Shown piece after piece: positions 7,813 to 16,195 of a DNA stretch of 64,000 nt (its first letter is position 1; the number at the start of each line of letters is the position of its first letter). The stretch spans positions 1-64,000 of the IMG/VR virus record IMGVR_UViG_3300027754_000067. One strand, given 5' to 3'. Origin of the DNA: a virus. The position numbers and the translations under genes were made by a program. The notes beneath the pieces are model-generated. The model was not told the DNA's origin and ran no database searches. It worked only from the letters and a program-made list of their open reading frames with translations.

Positions 7813-8145
7813 ATGCTGTGCAAACTGACTGATTCATCTGAAATTCTTTCTGCTTTGTGTATTGCAAAGAATGCATGGGGAATCTACGTAAGCCATTGTG
7901 CCTTTGAGATTGCACATACTGAGCTTAATCGTGCAATCCCATTTCTTAGCGAGGAAGATGTAATCCAGCTGTGGCACAAGGGATACATGTACTTATTCTT
8001 CTCCACCAAGCAAGAGCTTGATAATCATTACAATCAGATTGTGGGAGATGACGGGCCTACTAGCTTGAATGCTTATCATGGGGAAGCACGAGTTTATGCC
8101 CTAACCTGTAATCCTGATGGCAATTCTATGAATGAAAACACATGA
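7813..8145 (+). CDS. conserved phage protein, 110 aa
   Basis: Ribosome site AGGAG overlaps the end of the previous gene. The C-terminal pattern GDDGPTSLNAYHGEARVYALTC...NENT is one I recognise from T4-like and other large phages; function not established. Confidence 0.78.
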   Translation: MLCKLTDSSEILSALCIAKNAWGIYVSHCAFEIAHTELNRAIPFLSEEDVIQLWHKGYMYLFFSTKQELDNHYNQIVGDDGPTSLNAYHGEARVYALTCNPDGNSMNENT

Positions 8146-8154
8146 TCAAAAGTG

Positions 8155-8427
8155 ATGGATAACATTCAATTAGGAAAAATATATCAATTTAATTATGGAG
8201 TATGGCCTCTGCCGTATGGCTGGAATACCATTGACGAAGCAAACGTATGTTATACCAAAGGTATTTGTTATGGGCTTGTTGAGGATTTATGTTTGGTTTT
8301 GGAATGCAAGCCATTTGATTCAAAATTTGATGATGACTATTTTGCTGTCAAAGTTTTGATAGAAACTGGCAATATATACTGGATATGCGTGAATCAAGAC
8401 GCATTAGTTTTAGCCGCAAAAGAATAA
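8155..8427 (+). CDS. small GxLY-family protein, 90 aa
   Basis: ATG 8155 preferred over the adjacent GTG 8152. LGKIYQFN opening, LVLECKP in the middle and VLIETGNIYWI near the end fit the GxLY plan. Confidence 0.7.
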   Translation: MDNIQLGKIYQFNYGVWPLPYGWNTIDEANVCYTKGICYGLVEDLCLVLECKPFDSKFDDDYFAVKVLIETGNIYWICVNQDALVLAAKE

Positions 8428-8435
8428 TAAAACCC

Positions 8436-9173
8436 ATGAAAATTAAATTAGTTTCTTTTATTTTATTGATGGCTGGTTGTAGTGATCCATCTTTGTCTGA
8501 ATCAGATAACAATCATTGTATTGAAATTGGTTTAAACTTAACAAGAGCTTTCAGTGATTTCAATGGAGATGCTGGTCAGCAAGGTAGATATAACAATGAT
8601 TATTCTTGTGCTGTTTTAAATGACGCACAACTTCCTGGTATTGATTTCTCTAGCCCATATATTCCATACAGTCCACATAGACCTTTTCAAGTATGTGAAA
8701 CAGGCTTTACATCACCACCACAGCTTTGTCTTACAAATCTCAAGAATGCTAATATGGCGAGGATTAATCTTAGTGGTGCAAACTTATCCAGGGTAGTGTT
8801 GCATGATGCCAATCTTCAAGGTGCGATATTAAATCGTGCTCTTCTAATTGGAACAGAGTTTTACAGGGCTAATCTACAGACTGCTGATATGAGAAATGCA
8901 AATGCTACTAGAGCTTATTACAATCAAGCATTTATGCTAGGAGCTAATTTGTCGTATTCTGTATTAACCGAAGCAAACTTAACCGAAGCAAACTTAACCG
9001 AAGCAAACCTTAGTGATGCAGTGCTAGTAAATGCAAATCTTAACAGAGCTAATTTACAAAATGCAGACTTAACTGGTGCCAATCTAACAGGAGCTACTTT
9101 TCTTGGTGCCGATCTTCGAGGTGCAATTTTAGATAGAGTTCTTGGCTTTAACGAAACAGGAGCTATTCGCTAA
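8436..9173 (+). CDS. pentapeptide-repeat lipoprotein, 245 aa
   Basis: The start at 8436 gives a lipoprotein signal peptide MKIKLVSFILLMAGC with lipobox LMAGC, so the mature protein would be lipidated at Cys15 and exported. Residues 115-240 hold about 20 pentapeptides ([26 protein letters not shown]). Unlike the other pentapeptide genes, its codons for repeats vary, so it is older or of separate origin. An exported lipoprotein in a phage may act at the host envelope, for example superinfection exclusion (inference). Confidence 0.82.
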   Translation: MKIKLVSFILLMAGCSDPSLSESDNNHCIEIGLNLTRAFSDFNGDAGQQGRYNNDYSCAVLNDAQLPGIDFSSPYIPYSPHRPFQVCETGFTSPPQLCLTNLKNANMARINLSGANLSRVVLHDANLQGAILNRALLIGTEFYRANLQTADMRNANATRAYYNQAFMLGANLSYSVLTEANLTEANLTEANLSDAVLVNANLNRANLQNADLTGANLTGATFLGADLRGAILDRVLGFNETGAIR

Positions 9174-9226
9174 AGTATAGTTGATAATTGTTTGACATGT
9201 TCAGTGAGATAAGATAGGATAAGAAC

Positions 9227-9565
9227 ATGAAGACGAATGATGTCACGTTGGATATTCCCACTGGTTTGACTGAGAGTGGTCTGAAGGCTGCAAATATTAT
9301 TCTTGCTTTTATGGAAAAGCATAATATGAGCACTGGAGGATGTCGTTTGTTTTATTCTCCTGAGCAATGGAAGGCTCGTGGTGAAGAATATGGAACTACA
9401 TCTGAGTTAATTTTTGTTTATGATGGTGGTGATTTGTTTGATGTATTGAATGGATACATTGAAGGTTCATACCGAATGATGGATGAATTCACCAAGGCTC
9501 TTGTAGATGGAGGTTTTAACTACGAGCCTTGCACGCATTGGTATTCGGCTGTACATGCTGATTGA
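9227..9565 (+). CDS. conserved phage protein, 112 aa
   Basis: Class L promoter TTGACA 9192-9197, TAGGAT, AAGAAC, ATG. The C-terminal CTHWYSAVHAD and the preceding YDGGDLFDVLNGY are familiar from other large phages. Unknown function. Confidence 0.75.
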   Translation: MKTNDVTLDIPTGLTESGLKAANIILAFMEKHNMSTGGCRLFYSPEQWKARGEEYGTTSELIFVYDGGDLFDVLNGYIEGSYRMMDEFTKALVDGGFNYEPCTHWYSAVHAD

Positions 9566-9578
9566 GGGGTAAAAAACA

Positions 9579-9779
9579 ATGATTAGAGTTATTGGATTTG
9601 ATTCTAGTGTAACGTTGAGACATGTGACTTGTAATAGTTGTCATGCGATCAATGAATTTGATCCAAAGCGTGATATGGTATCAATGGAGCCATTTGGATC
9701 TACTAACAGGCATTCAATGATTCGTTGTGGTAATTGCCATCAATATGTTTCCACGGACAAAGCTCGTCTAGTTGGCTAA
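9579..9779 (+). CDS. zinc-ribbon protein, 66 aa
   Basis: GAGGGG ribosome site. Two Cys pairs, CNSC (about residue 19) and CGNC (about residue 51), with a 28-residue spacing. Second cistron behind 9227. Confidence 0.75.
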   Translation: MIRVIGFDSSVTLRHVTCNSCHAINEFDPKRDMVSMEPFGSTNRHSMIRCGNCHQYVSTDKARLVG

Positions 9780-9848
9780 ATTTTTGCGGCAAACATCTAA
9801 AAAATAATATTGTTTGACTTCTCCAGCAAGATAGGATAAGGTAAGAAC

Positions 9849-9974
9849 ATGGAAGAAGAAATCTATGATTCTGAATATGATGACTCAATGGATGGAGATC
9901 ATGATTCCTGCATGAATTCTATTGGTTGGGGAGATGATGATGCTTATGGTTCCTGTAATGAGGAAGACTACTGA
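9849..9974 (+). CDS. acidic microprotein (copy 1), 41 aa
   Basis: Canonical class L promoter (TTGACT 9814-9819, TAAGGT). More than a third Asp/Glu; YDDSMDGDHDSCMNSIGWG resembles YDDSMDGDFDSGMASAGWG in the larger paralog at 38571. Very acidic phage proteins sometimes mimic DNA (inference only). Confidence 0.65.
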   Translation: MEEEIYDSEYDDSMDGDHDSCMNSIGWGDDDAYGSCNEEDY

Positions 9975-10032
9975 AATTAAGGCTTGAGTTACATTAAGAA
10001 ACCTGTTAATCTACTTCTAGAGGAAAAAACAA

Positions 10033-10512
10033 ATGCCGAACTGGTGCAACAATCATTTCACGATTTCTCATTCTGATCCTATGATGTTGGAGAAGATGGT
10101 TCAAGCGTCAATTGCTGAAAAGCTTGGTGAAACCTTTGTACCTATTCCAGATTCAGTCCGAGATAATTCCCGTGACTTTTGTGTTGACAATTGGGGAACC
10201 AAGTGGGATTTTGGATGTAAGGATATTTCTACCTTTGGAGATGATATTTACTCAGGATATTTTGATACTGCTTGGGCACCACCCGTGGAATGGTACACTG
10301 CGATGTCAGAGATTGGATTTAGGATTGAGGCACACTGGCATGAAGGAGGGAATGGTTTTGCTGGATCATTTATTGATGGCGAGGTAACGGAATATAATAA
10401 CCTTGACTGTGATTCATTTAAGGAATTGCCGCAGGAGTTTGATGAACTGTTTGGGCTACATGAGCAATATCAGCCAGAAGAAGAGTCATTCGACTCAGAA
10501 GATATCCCCTGA
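10033..10512 (+). CDS. Api92-like protein (MPNWC family), 159 aa
   Basis: Class S promoter TTGAGT, 17 bp, TAATCT, with GAGG before ATG. Starts MPNWCNNHFTI and contains WGTKWDFG and FDTAWAPPVEW, then a C-terminal ferredoxin-like part (HWHEGGNGFAGSF). This is the conserved phage/prophage Api92 / DUF1281 type; biochemical role unknown. Followed by about 100 bases with AGAGTCTC repeats and no gene. Confidence 0.88.
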   Translation: MPNWCNNHFTISHSDPMMLEKMVQASIAEKLGETFVPIPDSVRDNSRDFCVDNWGTKWDFGCKDISTFGDDIYSGYFDTAWAPPVEWYTAMSEIGFRIEAHWHEGGNGFAGSFIDGEVTEYNNLDCDSFKELPQEFDELFGLHEQYQPEEESFDSEDIP

Positions 10513-10682
10513 TAGACCGCCACCAGAGTCTCTATAGGGCATTCTTTTGCTTATCACGAAACATCCCACAAGACAGGCAGCAAACCTCCTAGAGAGTCTC
10601 TAAAGAGGATTTAATATAGCTGCGGCGAACACTTTAAAATTAAATCATTGACTTCTTCAGCAAGATAGGATATAACAAAAGC

Positions 10683-10943
10683 ATGATTAGCAACGAAGAG
10701 TTTTATGCAAAGGTTCTCCGTGGTGAATATACTCACTCTGACGGTAGCAGAACAATCATGCTAGCTTGGGATGATATGGATTACTACAATCCAGAAACAA
10801 AAGAATTCTCTTGCCCAAACAGAATTGACTTTACTAGTTGGATTTATGAAGGCCATAACGGTTATTTTCAAGAACGTTATGGTAGCGTTGGTTCTCAAGG
10901 ATCTATGCTTTTGATTACACTTGGCCCACCAAAGCGTGAGTAA
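10683..10943 (+). CDS. unidentified small protein, 86 aa
   Basis: Class L promoter TTGACT 10648-10653, TATAAC, AAAAGC, ATG, with a GCGGCGAACA box at 10622. Tyr/Trp/Asp-rich. No family recognised. Confidence 0.7.
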   Translation: MISNEEFYAKVLRGEYTHSDGSRTIMLAWDDMDYYNPETKEFSCPNRIDFTSWIYEGHNGYFQERYGSVGSQGSMLLITLGPPKRE

Positions 10944-10993
10944 AATTAAATCTTTGACATCTCCAGCAAGATAGGATAGGATAGGATAAGAGC

Positions 10994-11590
10994 ATGAAAA
11001 AGATCTCTGTAAAGGCTCTTAAAGAGATTCTGGATCTGCACAAGCTCTGGCTTGAGACTGACAACAAACAAGGTAAGTGTGCATTTCTTGCAAATGTAAA
11101 CCTTGCAAATGTAAACCTTGCAAATGTAAACCTATCTTTTGTAAACCTTGAAGATACAAACCTCACGGGTGCAAACCTCACGGGTGCAAACCTTGAAGAT
11201 ACAAACCTCACGGGTGCAAACCTTGAAGATACAAACCTCACGGGTGCAAACCTCACGGGTGCAGACCTCTATTGTGCAAACCTCGGTGGTGCAAACCTCC
11301 GTGGTGCAAACCTATCAGGTGCAAACCTCTATTGTGCATATTTGAATAATGCGATTGGTTTGCCTGATATTTCATGGATTGAACCGGGCGTTCTCGTTCA
11401 ATTGAACAATGTTTATGATGGTTTTTCTGTGGATAAGGAGTGTAAACGGGATAACTTCATTCAAGACAGCATTGGGATGTTTATTCAGAATAATCCTGAA
11501 AATAAAACTATTGATATGCTTGTTGGAGATCGGATTATCAGGAATATTCCCGATTGGGTCAAGTATTCTGGAATGAAGAAGGTTGTTTGA
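10994..11590 (+). CDS. pentapeptide-repeat protein with C-terminal domain, 198 aa
   Basis: TTGACA 10954, 17 bp, TAGGAT, 11 bases to ATG (one extra 5-base unit). N-terminal LKEILDLHKLWLETD, then about 18 repeats including four FANVNL/LANVNL units, then the same C-terminal domain as 5396 (FIQDSIGMFIQNNP, GDRIIRNIPDWVKYSGMKK). Confidence 0.88.
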   Translation: MKKISVKALKEILDLHKLWLETDNKQGKCAFLANVNLANVNLANVNLSFVNLEDTNLTGANLTGANLEDTNLTGANLEDTNLTGANLTGADLYCANLGGANLRGANLSGANLYCAYLNNAIGLPDISWIEPGVLVQLNNVYDGFSVDKECKRDNFIQDSIGMFIQNNPENKTIDMLVGDRIIRNIPDWVKYSGMKKVV

Positions 11591-11661
11591 CTTTTTGCGG
11601 CAAACACAATAAAAAAACAATATTGTTTGACTTCTGATTCAAGATAGGGTAAGGTAAGGCC

Positions 11662-11865
11662 ATGAAGACGACGAACTACACGGTTTATGTTGCTGCTAAC
11701 TCTGATTGCATTTGGACTGATCAGGGAGTGACTATTGATCTGGAGGAAGCAAAGCTTGGAGCAAGGGTGCTGCATGATCTTATCTTTGCTCACGTCATGA
11801 TTCAGGATGATGACGGGAACCTTGTGCAATTCCTGCACGCCAACAATCATCAGAAGCTTAACTGA
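11662..11865 (+). CDS. unidentified small protein, 67 aa
   Basis: Class L promoter TTGACT 11627-11632, TAAGGT, AAGGCC, ATG; GCGGCAAACA box at 11597. Opens MKTTNYTVYVAANSD. First cistron; the next gene has a normal AAGGAG site. Confidence 0.72.
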   Translation: MKTTNYTVYVAANSDCIWTDQGVTIDLEEAKLGARVLHDLIFAHVMIQDDDGNLVQFLHANNHQKLN

Positions 11866-11890
11866 CTTGATTAAAAGGAGAAAATAAATT

Positions 11891-12151
11891 ATGGCACGAG
11901 GAAAGCTTAATCGGGATAAGCAGACAAAAGTCCGGGAACTTCCCGGTGATCTGAATCTTGTTTGGAAAATTGCAATGCTAGAAAAAAAGAATTATCTGGA
12001 AGGAGCCCAGCCAGATGATTTAGGATTTGAAATCGAGCAAGCCAAATCATATAGGAAAATTATTGCGGAAAAAGCCAAACGACGATTCCGTAATTCAGAA
12101 GAAAAAGAAATCCAAGAAGAAATTGATCTAGATCAAGACGATTCTGATTGA
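11891..12151 (+). CDS. basic-to-acidic small protein, 86 aa
   Basis: AAAAGGAG ribosome site. Basic N-terminus (ARGKLNRDKQTK), long predicted helix, and acidic end DLDQDDSD, a tail type that recurs on several unrelated small proteins here. Confidence 0.7.
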   Translation: MARGKLNRDKQTKVRELPGDLNLVWKIAMLEKKNYLEGAQPDDLGFEIEQAKSYRKIIAEKAKRRFRNSEEKEIQEEIDLDQDDSD

Positions 12152-12204
12152 TTCCAAGCCAGCAACCTGTTATAACTGATCTAACAAAGGAAACGGAAAC
12201 AAAA

Positions 12205-12381
12205 ATGAATAAAGCCAATGTCAACAAGGTCCATATGTTTAGTGATGCTATTTTCTCGAAGAAGGTTACGGCCTGTGGACTAGGGGTAAGCAAGGGTAAT
12301 CTTACAAAGATCACTCGAAATCCGACGCATCTGACTTGTGGTAATTGCAATCGGGTAAAGGTTGTAAAGAACGGTAGCTGA
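12205..12381 (+). CDS. CGNC zinc-knuckle protein (copy 1), 58 aa
   Basis: Class S promoter TTGATT (overlapping the previous stop), 17 bp, TATAAC, leader with AAAGGAAACGG. Start at 12205 rather than the upstream TTG. VHMF...TACGLGV...LTCGNCNRVK is shared with 24147 (IHMF...TVCGLDI...SCKNCAKTK). Confidence 0.72.
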   Translation: MNKANVNKVHMFSDAIFSKKVTACGLGVSKGNLTKITRNPTHLTCGNCNRVKVVKNGS

Positions 12382-12442
12382 ATTTAAAAAGATTGACACG
12401 GCAATCAAGTTTCAATATAATTGAACTCAAGAAAGATAAAAA

Positions 12443-12736
12443 ATGAATAAAAACAATATCTCATTACGTATTCTTGTCGCTGCTATTATTATCTCAATGG
12501 GTTCCCTAAATCTTATGGCTTGTGCAGGGATTAACCAATTGGGTGTGCGTTCAGCCAATGACCTGAATTGCCCCGAATCAGAGATCCATATCACCGATAT
12601 TGGAGCGCATGCATTTCAGGCTGTCGGGTGTGGCCGTCGAGCAACATATGTATGTGATAATCATGCTCCTGCTGGCTCTTTTATCCAAGATATCCGATGT
12701 ACTCGTGAAGCAGAGATGGGGTCTAATAACCATTAA
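12443..12736 (+). CDS. small lipoprotein, 97 aa
   Basis: Class S promoter TTGACA, 17 bp, TATAAT, leader of about 24 bases. Signal peptide residues 9-26 with lipobox LMAC and lipidated Cys27. Mature part CPESEIHITDIGAHAF, GCGRRATYVC. Small lipoproteins with this Cys pattern occur in bacteria, so a host origin is possible. Would sit in the host envelope. Confidence 0.75.
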   Translation: MNKNNISLRILVAAIIISMGSLNLMACAGINQLGVRSANDLNCPESEIHITDIGAHAFQAVGCGRRATYVCDNHAPAGSFIQDIRCTREAEMGSNNH

Positions 12737-12816
12737 CCAGATAATTTACTGCAAGAAAAGTTTGACACGGCATTCAACTTCTGATATAACTGGATTCAAG
12801 AAAGGTTCAAGGAAAC

Positions 12817-13056
12817 ATGAAGACGATCAAGGCCAAGGTTTTCAAGCTGGGTTCTCATGCGGTTACTCTGTGTGATGTGATTCATCCAGAGGTTGACGAT
12901 GATGGTTGTCCCCAGTTTGCTCTTCGGATGGGAGAGAAGGTTCACATTTCGAGTGTGGAGCCTTTGATGGTTCGGAATCTTGAGGGTTTTTCATTTGTGG
13001 TTGATCCAGAGTTTATTCATGCGATGAAGGGTCGTCCGGTAAAGATTCTGGGTTGA
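12817..13056 (+). CDS. KLGxHAV-family protein, 79 aa
   Basis: Class S promoter TTGACA, 17 bp, TATAAC and a leader almost identical to that of 4129. FKLGSHAVTLCDVI, KVHISSVEPLMV, then HAMKGRPVKIL at the end. Core-only member of the family. Followed by a covarying hairpin. Confidence 0.78.
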   Translation: MKTIKAKVFKLGSHAVTLCDVIHPEVDDDGCPQFALRMGEKVHISSVEPLMVRNLEGFSFVVDPEFIHAMKGRPVKILG

Positions 13057-13075
13057 TTTAAGGGATCACGGTGGG

Positions 13076-13101
13076 GAGCGCATACCGATTGAATCACGCC
13101 C
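13076..13101 (+). other. GCGCATAC hairpin element, copy 2
   Basis: GGTGGG, GGAGCG, loop CATACCGATTGAATCA, CGCCC. Here the A of GAGCG must be bulged or mismatched, so this is the least perfect copy. Confidence 0.5.
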
Positions 13102-13151
13102 AAGAACAGAAGCCAAGTTTTGCGGCAAACACCTAAAAATTAATACATTGC

Positions 13152-13352
13152 ATGAATAATAGTAAACCATGTTTCACTCTTCACGAAGACGAAACAATAT
13201 CTCCAGAATATAAATGGTGCCCAAACTGTGGCTATAATGCAATGATTATAACTTGGCATTCTAAATTAGGAAAGCGTTATCGATGTATCTGTGGCTTGCA
13301 TGGTAGATTTGGTGATGGATTAGAAGAACCTAAATTCGAACAAGAAATTTAA
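13152..13352 (+). CDS. zinc-ribbon protein, 66 aa, promoter apparently deleted
   Basis: CPNC and CIC pairs. The upstream box at 13122 and the A/T tract are present, but the text goes from ACATTG directly to CATG: the stretch from -35 to start codon seems removed by a short deletion. It may depend on transcription from 12817. Confidence 0.6.
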   Translation: MNNSKPCFTLHEDETISPEYKWCPNCGYNAMIITWHSKLGKRYRCICGLHGRFGDGLEEPKFEQEI

Positions 13353-13391
13353 TCCTTTGACAAATCCAGTAAGATAGGATAAGGTAAGACC

Positions 13392-13601
13392 ATGAACCAC
13401 AACAAGATGCAAGAGTTGGCAACCAAGAACAATTTTGGTTACATTCAGTGGGAAGAAAAGATTGCTCTCAACACTGGGAAGCCGATGGAAGTAGGTTATG
13501 TCTGGATTGATGGACATCGTGAATTGTTCTGCAAGCGAAGCATGAACACAGAATTTCGTCTATGCAATCAATTCGATGTGCTTGCACAAGTAAGCGTTTG
13601 A
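13392..13601 (+). CDS. unidentified small protein, 69 aa
   Basis: Canonical class L promoter TTGACA 13357-13362, TAAGGT, AAGACC, ATG. N-terminal MQELATKNNFGYIQWEEK. The gene's last codons run into the next promoter. Confidence 0.72.
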   Translation: MNHNKMQELATKNNFGYIQWEEKIALNTGKPMEVGYVWIDGHRELFCKRSMNTEFRLCNQFDVLAQVSV

Positions 13602-13632
13602 CAAATCCAGTAAGATAAGATATAAGGGAACC

Positions 13633-13890
13633 ATGAGCAACCCATTTCAAACCACGGTTACTGTTGAGCATCTTACTAGGATTACCATTCGTAATCTCTT
13701 CAATGTAGTCATTGAAGATAATCAGGATGGGCATTCTGTATTTTACTTGCATACGGCAACGCATGATGCTTTTACCGCTGATGCTGCCCTAGAACAGATT
13801 CGTTTGCAAAAGATCGGGAAGCATGCTTACGTTTATTTTAGGAATAATGGGAATACGTTAAATCAGGTAAACGAACTTATCCGAGTTTGA
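13633..13890 (+). CDS. unidentified small protein, 85 aa
   Basis: Class L promoter TTGACA 13598-13603 (overlapping the previous stop), TATAAG, GGAACC, ATG. No family recognised. Confidence 0.72.
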   Translation: MSNPFQTTVTVEHLTRITIRNLFNVVIEDNQDGHSVFYLHTATHDAFTADAALEQIRLQKIGKHAYVYFRNNGNTLNQVNELIRV

Positions 13891-13944
13891 AAGTATCGAA
13901 ACAAAAACTTTGACTTCTCCAACCAAATAGGGTAAGGTAAGAAC

Positions 13945-14640
13945 ATGAAAAAGATCACTGCAACGGAACTGAAGAGCATTCTTGCAAACCACAAGCTTTG
14001 GATTGATACCAATGGTAAACAAGGAAACTTTGCAAACCTCCGTGGTGCATACCTCGGGGGTGCAAACCTCTCGTATGCAAACCTATCGTGTGTAAACCTC
14101 CGTGATGCAGACCTTACGAGTGCAGACCTTACGAGTGCAGACCTCACGGGTGCAGACCTCACGGGTGCAAGCCTCATCCTTGCAAACCTCGAAGGTGCAG
14201 ACCTCCGTGGTGCAAACCTCCGTGGTGCAAACCTCGAAGGTGCAAACCTCGAAGGTGCAAACCTCCAATGGGCAAACCTCCAATGGGCAAACCTTACTGG
14301 CACGATTATTGATAAGAAGAAAGAACAAGGAACCACAATGATTCTGTCAGAAGAAGAAACTGCTGCTATTCTCAAGATGCGAGCCGATAAGGTCAATAAA
14401 GCCAAGATCGATGCAAGAGATATTGTGATTGAAGTTATTACTCTTGTTACACTCGAACTTTCAAACAATCGACCAAGTAACACACTTATCATGCGAACTG
14501 ATGATTGTGATGAAGATATTGGTTCAGAAAACCTAGAAACCATTTCTCAGATTTTGGATCTCATGGGAGTGAAGTTCTTGGCACTTACTGCAAATCGACG
14601 AGCAATCACTTTTGACTACAAGAAGCTTAATAGCCTTTGA
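13945..14640 (+). CDS. pentapeptide-repeat protein with unique C-terminus, 231 aa
   Basis: Class L promoter TTGACT 13910-13915, TAAGGT. N-terminal KSILANHKLWIDT, about 19 repeats (ANLRGAYLGGANL, two QWANL units), then a roughly 110-residue helical C-terminal region (ILSEEETAAILKMRADK, TLIMRTDDCDEDIGSENL) not found in the other copies. Confidence 0.87.
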   Translation: MKKITATELKSILANHKLWIDTNGKQGNFANLRGAYLGGANLSYANLSCVNLRDADLTSADLTSADLTGADLTGASLILANLEGADLRGANLRGANLEGANLEGANLQWANLQWANLTGTIIDKKKEQGTTMILSEEETAAILKMRADKVNKAKIDARDIVIEVITLVTLELSNNRPSNTLIMRTDDCDEDIGSENLETISQILDLMGVKFLALTANRRAITFDYKKLNSL

Positions 14641-14694
14641 ATCTATCGAAACAAAACCTTTGACATTCTGATCGAACCAAGGTATAACAAGACC

Positions 14695-15384
14695 ATGAAG
14701 ACGACGAACAAGTGGGTTGCTGGTAACGCTAAGCTGAACAAGGTTACGGGTGATAACGGGGAGTATCGGATTATTGGGTTTGGTATTCCTGCTGATATGG
14801 ATTTCATGGAAGGGAAGCGCAAGCGCAATACTTGCCCCGGTGCTAAGGAGTGTCGTGATGTTTGTTATGCCAAGCAGGGAATGTATGTTTTCCCGAATGT
14901 CAAGAATGCTCGTAATCTTTCGCTAGAGCAGACTCTTGACGGTAGCTTCACTCAAAACATGATTGAGGATCTTTACAAGTTTTCGGCCAAGGGGATTAAC
15001 ACGGTTCGGATTCACGATTCTGGTGATTTTTATTCTCAGAAGTACCTTGACAAGTGGTTTAACATTGCACGTTCGATGCCTTGGATGAAGTTTTATGCCT
15101 ATACCAAGGCTATGAATCTGGATCTTTGGACTGATAAGCCTGACAATATGCAGATTATTCAGTCTCTTGGTGGTCGATGGGACAGCAAAGTTGACCTTAG
15201 CAAGCCTCATTCTCGGATTTTCACTGATGATGATTCTCGGATTGCGAATGGTTATGCTGATGGAAATGCAAATGATGCGCCAGCGATTGAGGGAGTGATT
15301 AAGATTGGTCTGGTTTATCATGGCAGCAAGCGCATGACTCCTGTGCAGAGCAAGCACTTCCGACTCCCTGTTGTTGCTTCCTAA
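14695..15384 (+). CDS. Gp88-like phage protein, 229 aa
   Basis: Class L promoter TTGACA 14660-14665, TATAAC, AAGACC, ATG. Contains NTCPGAKECRDVCYAKQGMY (about residue 45), then IRIHDSGDFYSQKYLDKWF-type segments and a long C-terminal half: the phage Gene product 88 family. Three Cys near residue 47-58 may bind metal. Biochemical role unknown. The stop codons lie in the base of a strong 3' hairpin. Confidence 0.82.
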   Translation: MKTTNKWVAGNAKLNKVTGDNGEYRIIGFGIPADMDFMEGKRKRNTCPGAKECRDVCYAKQGMYVFPNVKNARNLSLEQTLDGSFTQNMIEDLYKFSAKGINTVRIHDSGDFYSQKYLDKWFNIARSMPWMKFYAYTKAMNLDLWTDKPDNMQIIQSLGGRWDSKVDLSKPHSRIFTDDDSRIANGYADGNANDAPAIEGVIKIGLVYHGSKRMTPVQSKHFRLPVVAS

Positions 15385-15464
15385 TAGCCTCTAGAGAGGC
15401 ATCCAAGAGATCGGAGCATGACAAGGTGCTCCTTTCTCTTGGGTGCCGTTGGGTGGTCTATTAG
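15381..15464 (+). other. large 3' hairpin after the Gp88 gene
   Basis: Outer arms CTAATAG (15381) and CTATTAG (15458); middle arms GCATCCAAGAGA and TCTCTTGGGTGC with one G-U; inner GGAGCA/TGCTCC. No U-run follows, so it is more likely an RNA stability or processing structure than a classical terminator. Confidence 0.6.
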
Positions 15465-15480
15465 ATGGCAAAAATAGTGG

Positions 15481-15509
15481 TTGACAATTGTTGCGGCAAT
15501 CACTATAAT
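15481..15509 (+). promoter_or_regulatory. consensus sigma70 promoter without a following gene
   Basis: TTGACA 15481-15486, 17 bp (including TTGCGGCAA), TATAAT 15504-15509. The only fully consensus promoter noticed in the window, driving a non-coding stretch. Confidence 0.75.
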
Positions 15510-15515
15510 GTTCTC

Positions 15516-15680
15516 AAGTTGAAACATTAACAAAAACAAATTGATCTCTTTTAGAAGGGCTAGACGTGTGTCTTGATCAACCTGTTTGTGGTAATCTGAT
15601 CAATAACCTAAAACAGACACGCAGAGTTTAGCTACCTCTGGAGCATATCACTTTCCAGCCTTTCTAAAAAAGATCACTGA
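15516..15680 (+). ncRNA. candidate structured small RNA
   Basis: No ORF follows the consensus promoter. Bases 15542-15563 pair with 15655-15676 over about 22 positions (TGATCTCTTTTAGAAGGGCT with AGCCTTTCTAAAAAAGATCA; one G-U and two mismatches). Inside are TTGATCA/TGATCAA and GTGTCT/AGACAC pairs, giving a multibranch fold. The next gene's class L promoter starts right after it. Function unknown. Confidence 0.6.
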
Positions 15681-15721
15681 AATCCTTTGACAACCACAAC
15701 AAGATAGGATAAAGTAAAAAC

Positions 15722-16129
15722 ATGAAGACGATCACCGAGACGGAATTGAAGGATATTCTCAATAAGCATCTTGAATGGATTGACAGTGATGGAGCTCGTG
15801 GTGCTTGTGCAAACCTAAACGAAATGCAGCTTTCTGGTTTGGATTTGTCAGGGTTTGAGCTTGAAGGTGCAAGCCTTTATAATGCTGATCTGTCTGGTTC
15901 AAACCTTGAAGGGACTGATTTTTACGAGGCTTGCATGGTTGGTGTAAACCTTACAGGAGCAAACCTGCGTGATGCAATCTTGCATGACGTAGACTTTGCT
16001 GGAGCAGACCTCACAGGAGCAGACCTTACAGGTGCAGACCTGATCTATGCAAATCTAGAAGGTGCCATCCTCACAGGTGCTATCCTCACCGATGCCATTC
16101 TGGATGGCACTGTTCTCCTTCCTGATTGA
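15722..16129 (+). CDS. pentapeptide-repeat protein, diverged, 135 aa
   Basis: Class L promoter TTGACA 15687-15692, TAAAGT, AAAAAC, ATG. ELKDILNKHLEWIDSDG, then repeats that are irregular at first (LSGLDLSGFELEGASL) and regular near the end ([17 protein letters not shown]). Codons are less uniform than in the other copies. Confidence 0.83.
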   Translation: MKTITETELKDILNKHLEWIDSDGARGACANLNEMQLSGLDLSGFELEGASLYNADLSGSNLEGTDFYEACMVGVNLTGANLRDAILHDVDFAGADLTGADLTGADLIYANLEGAILTGAILTDAILDGTVLLPD

Positions 16130-16195
16130 TCCATTCTAAAACAATCCACAAATTAATCCTTTGACAAATCCAGCAAGATAGGATAAGGTAAGAAC

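Noticed and set aside
9820-9850. TAAGG in the class L boxes acting only as a Shine-Dalgarno site
   Set aside because: Many class L genes have TATAAC, TATAGT or TATATT instead of TAAGGT at the same position, while the -35 and 17-bp spacing are constant; a -10 explains all of them. TAAGGT could still do both jobs.
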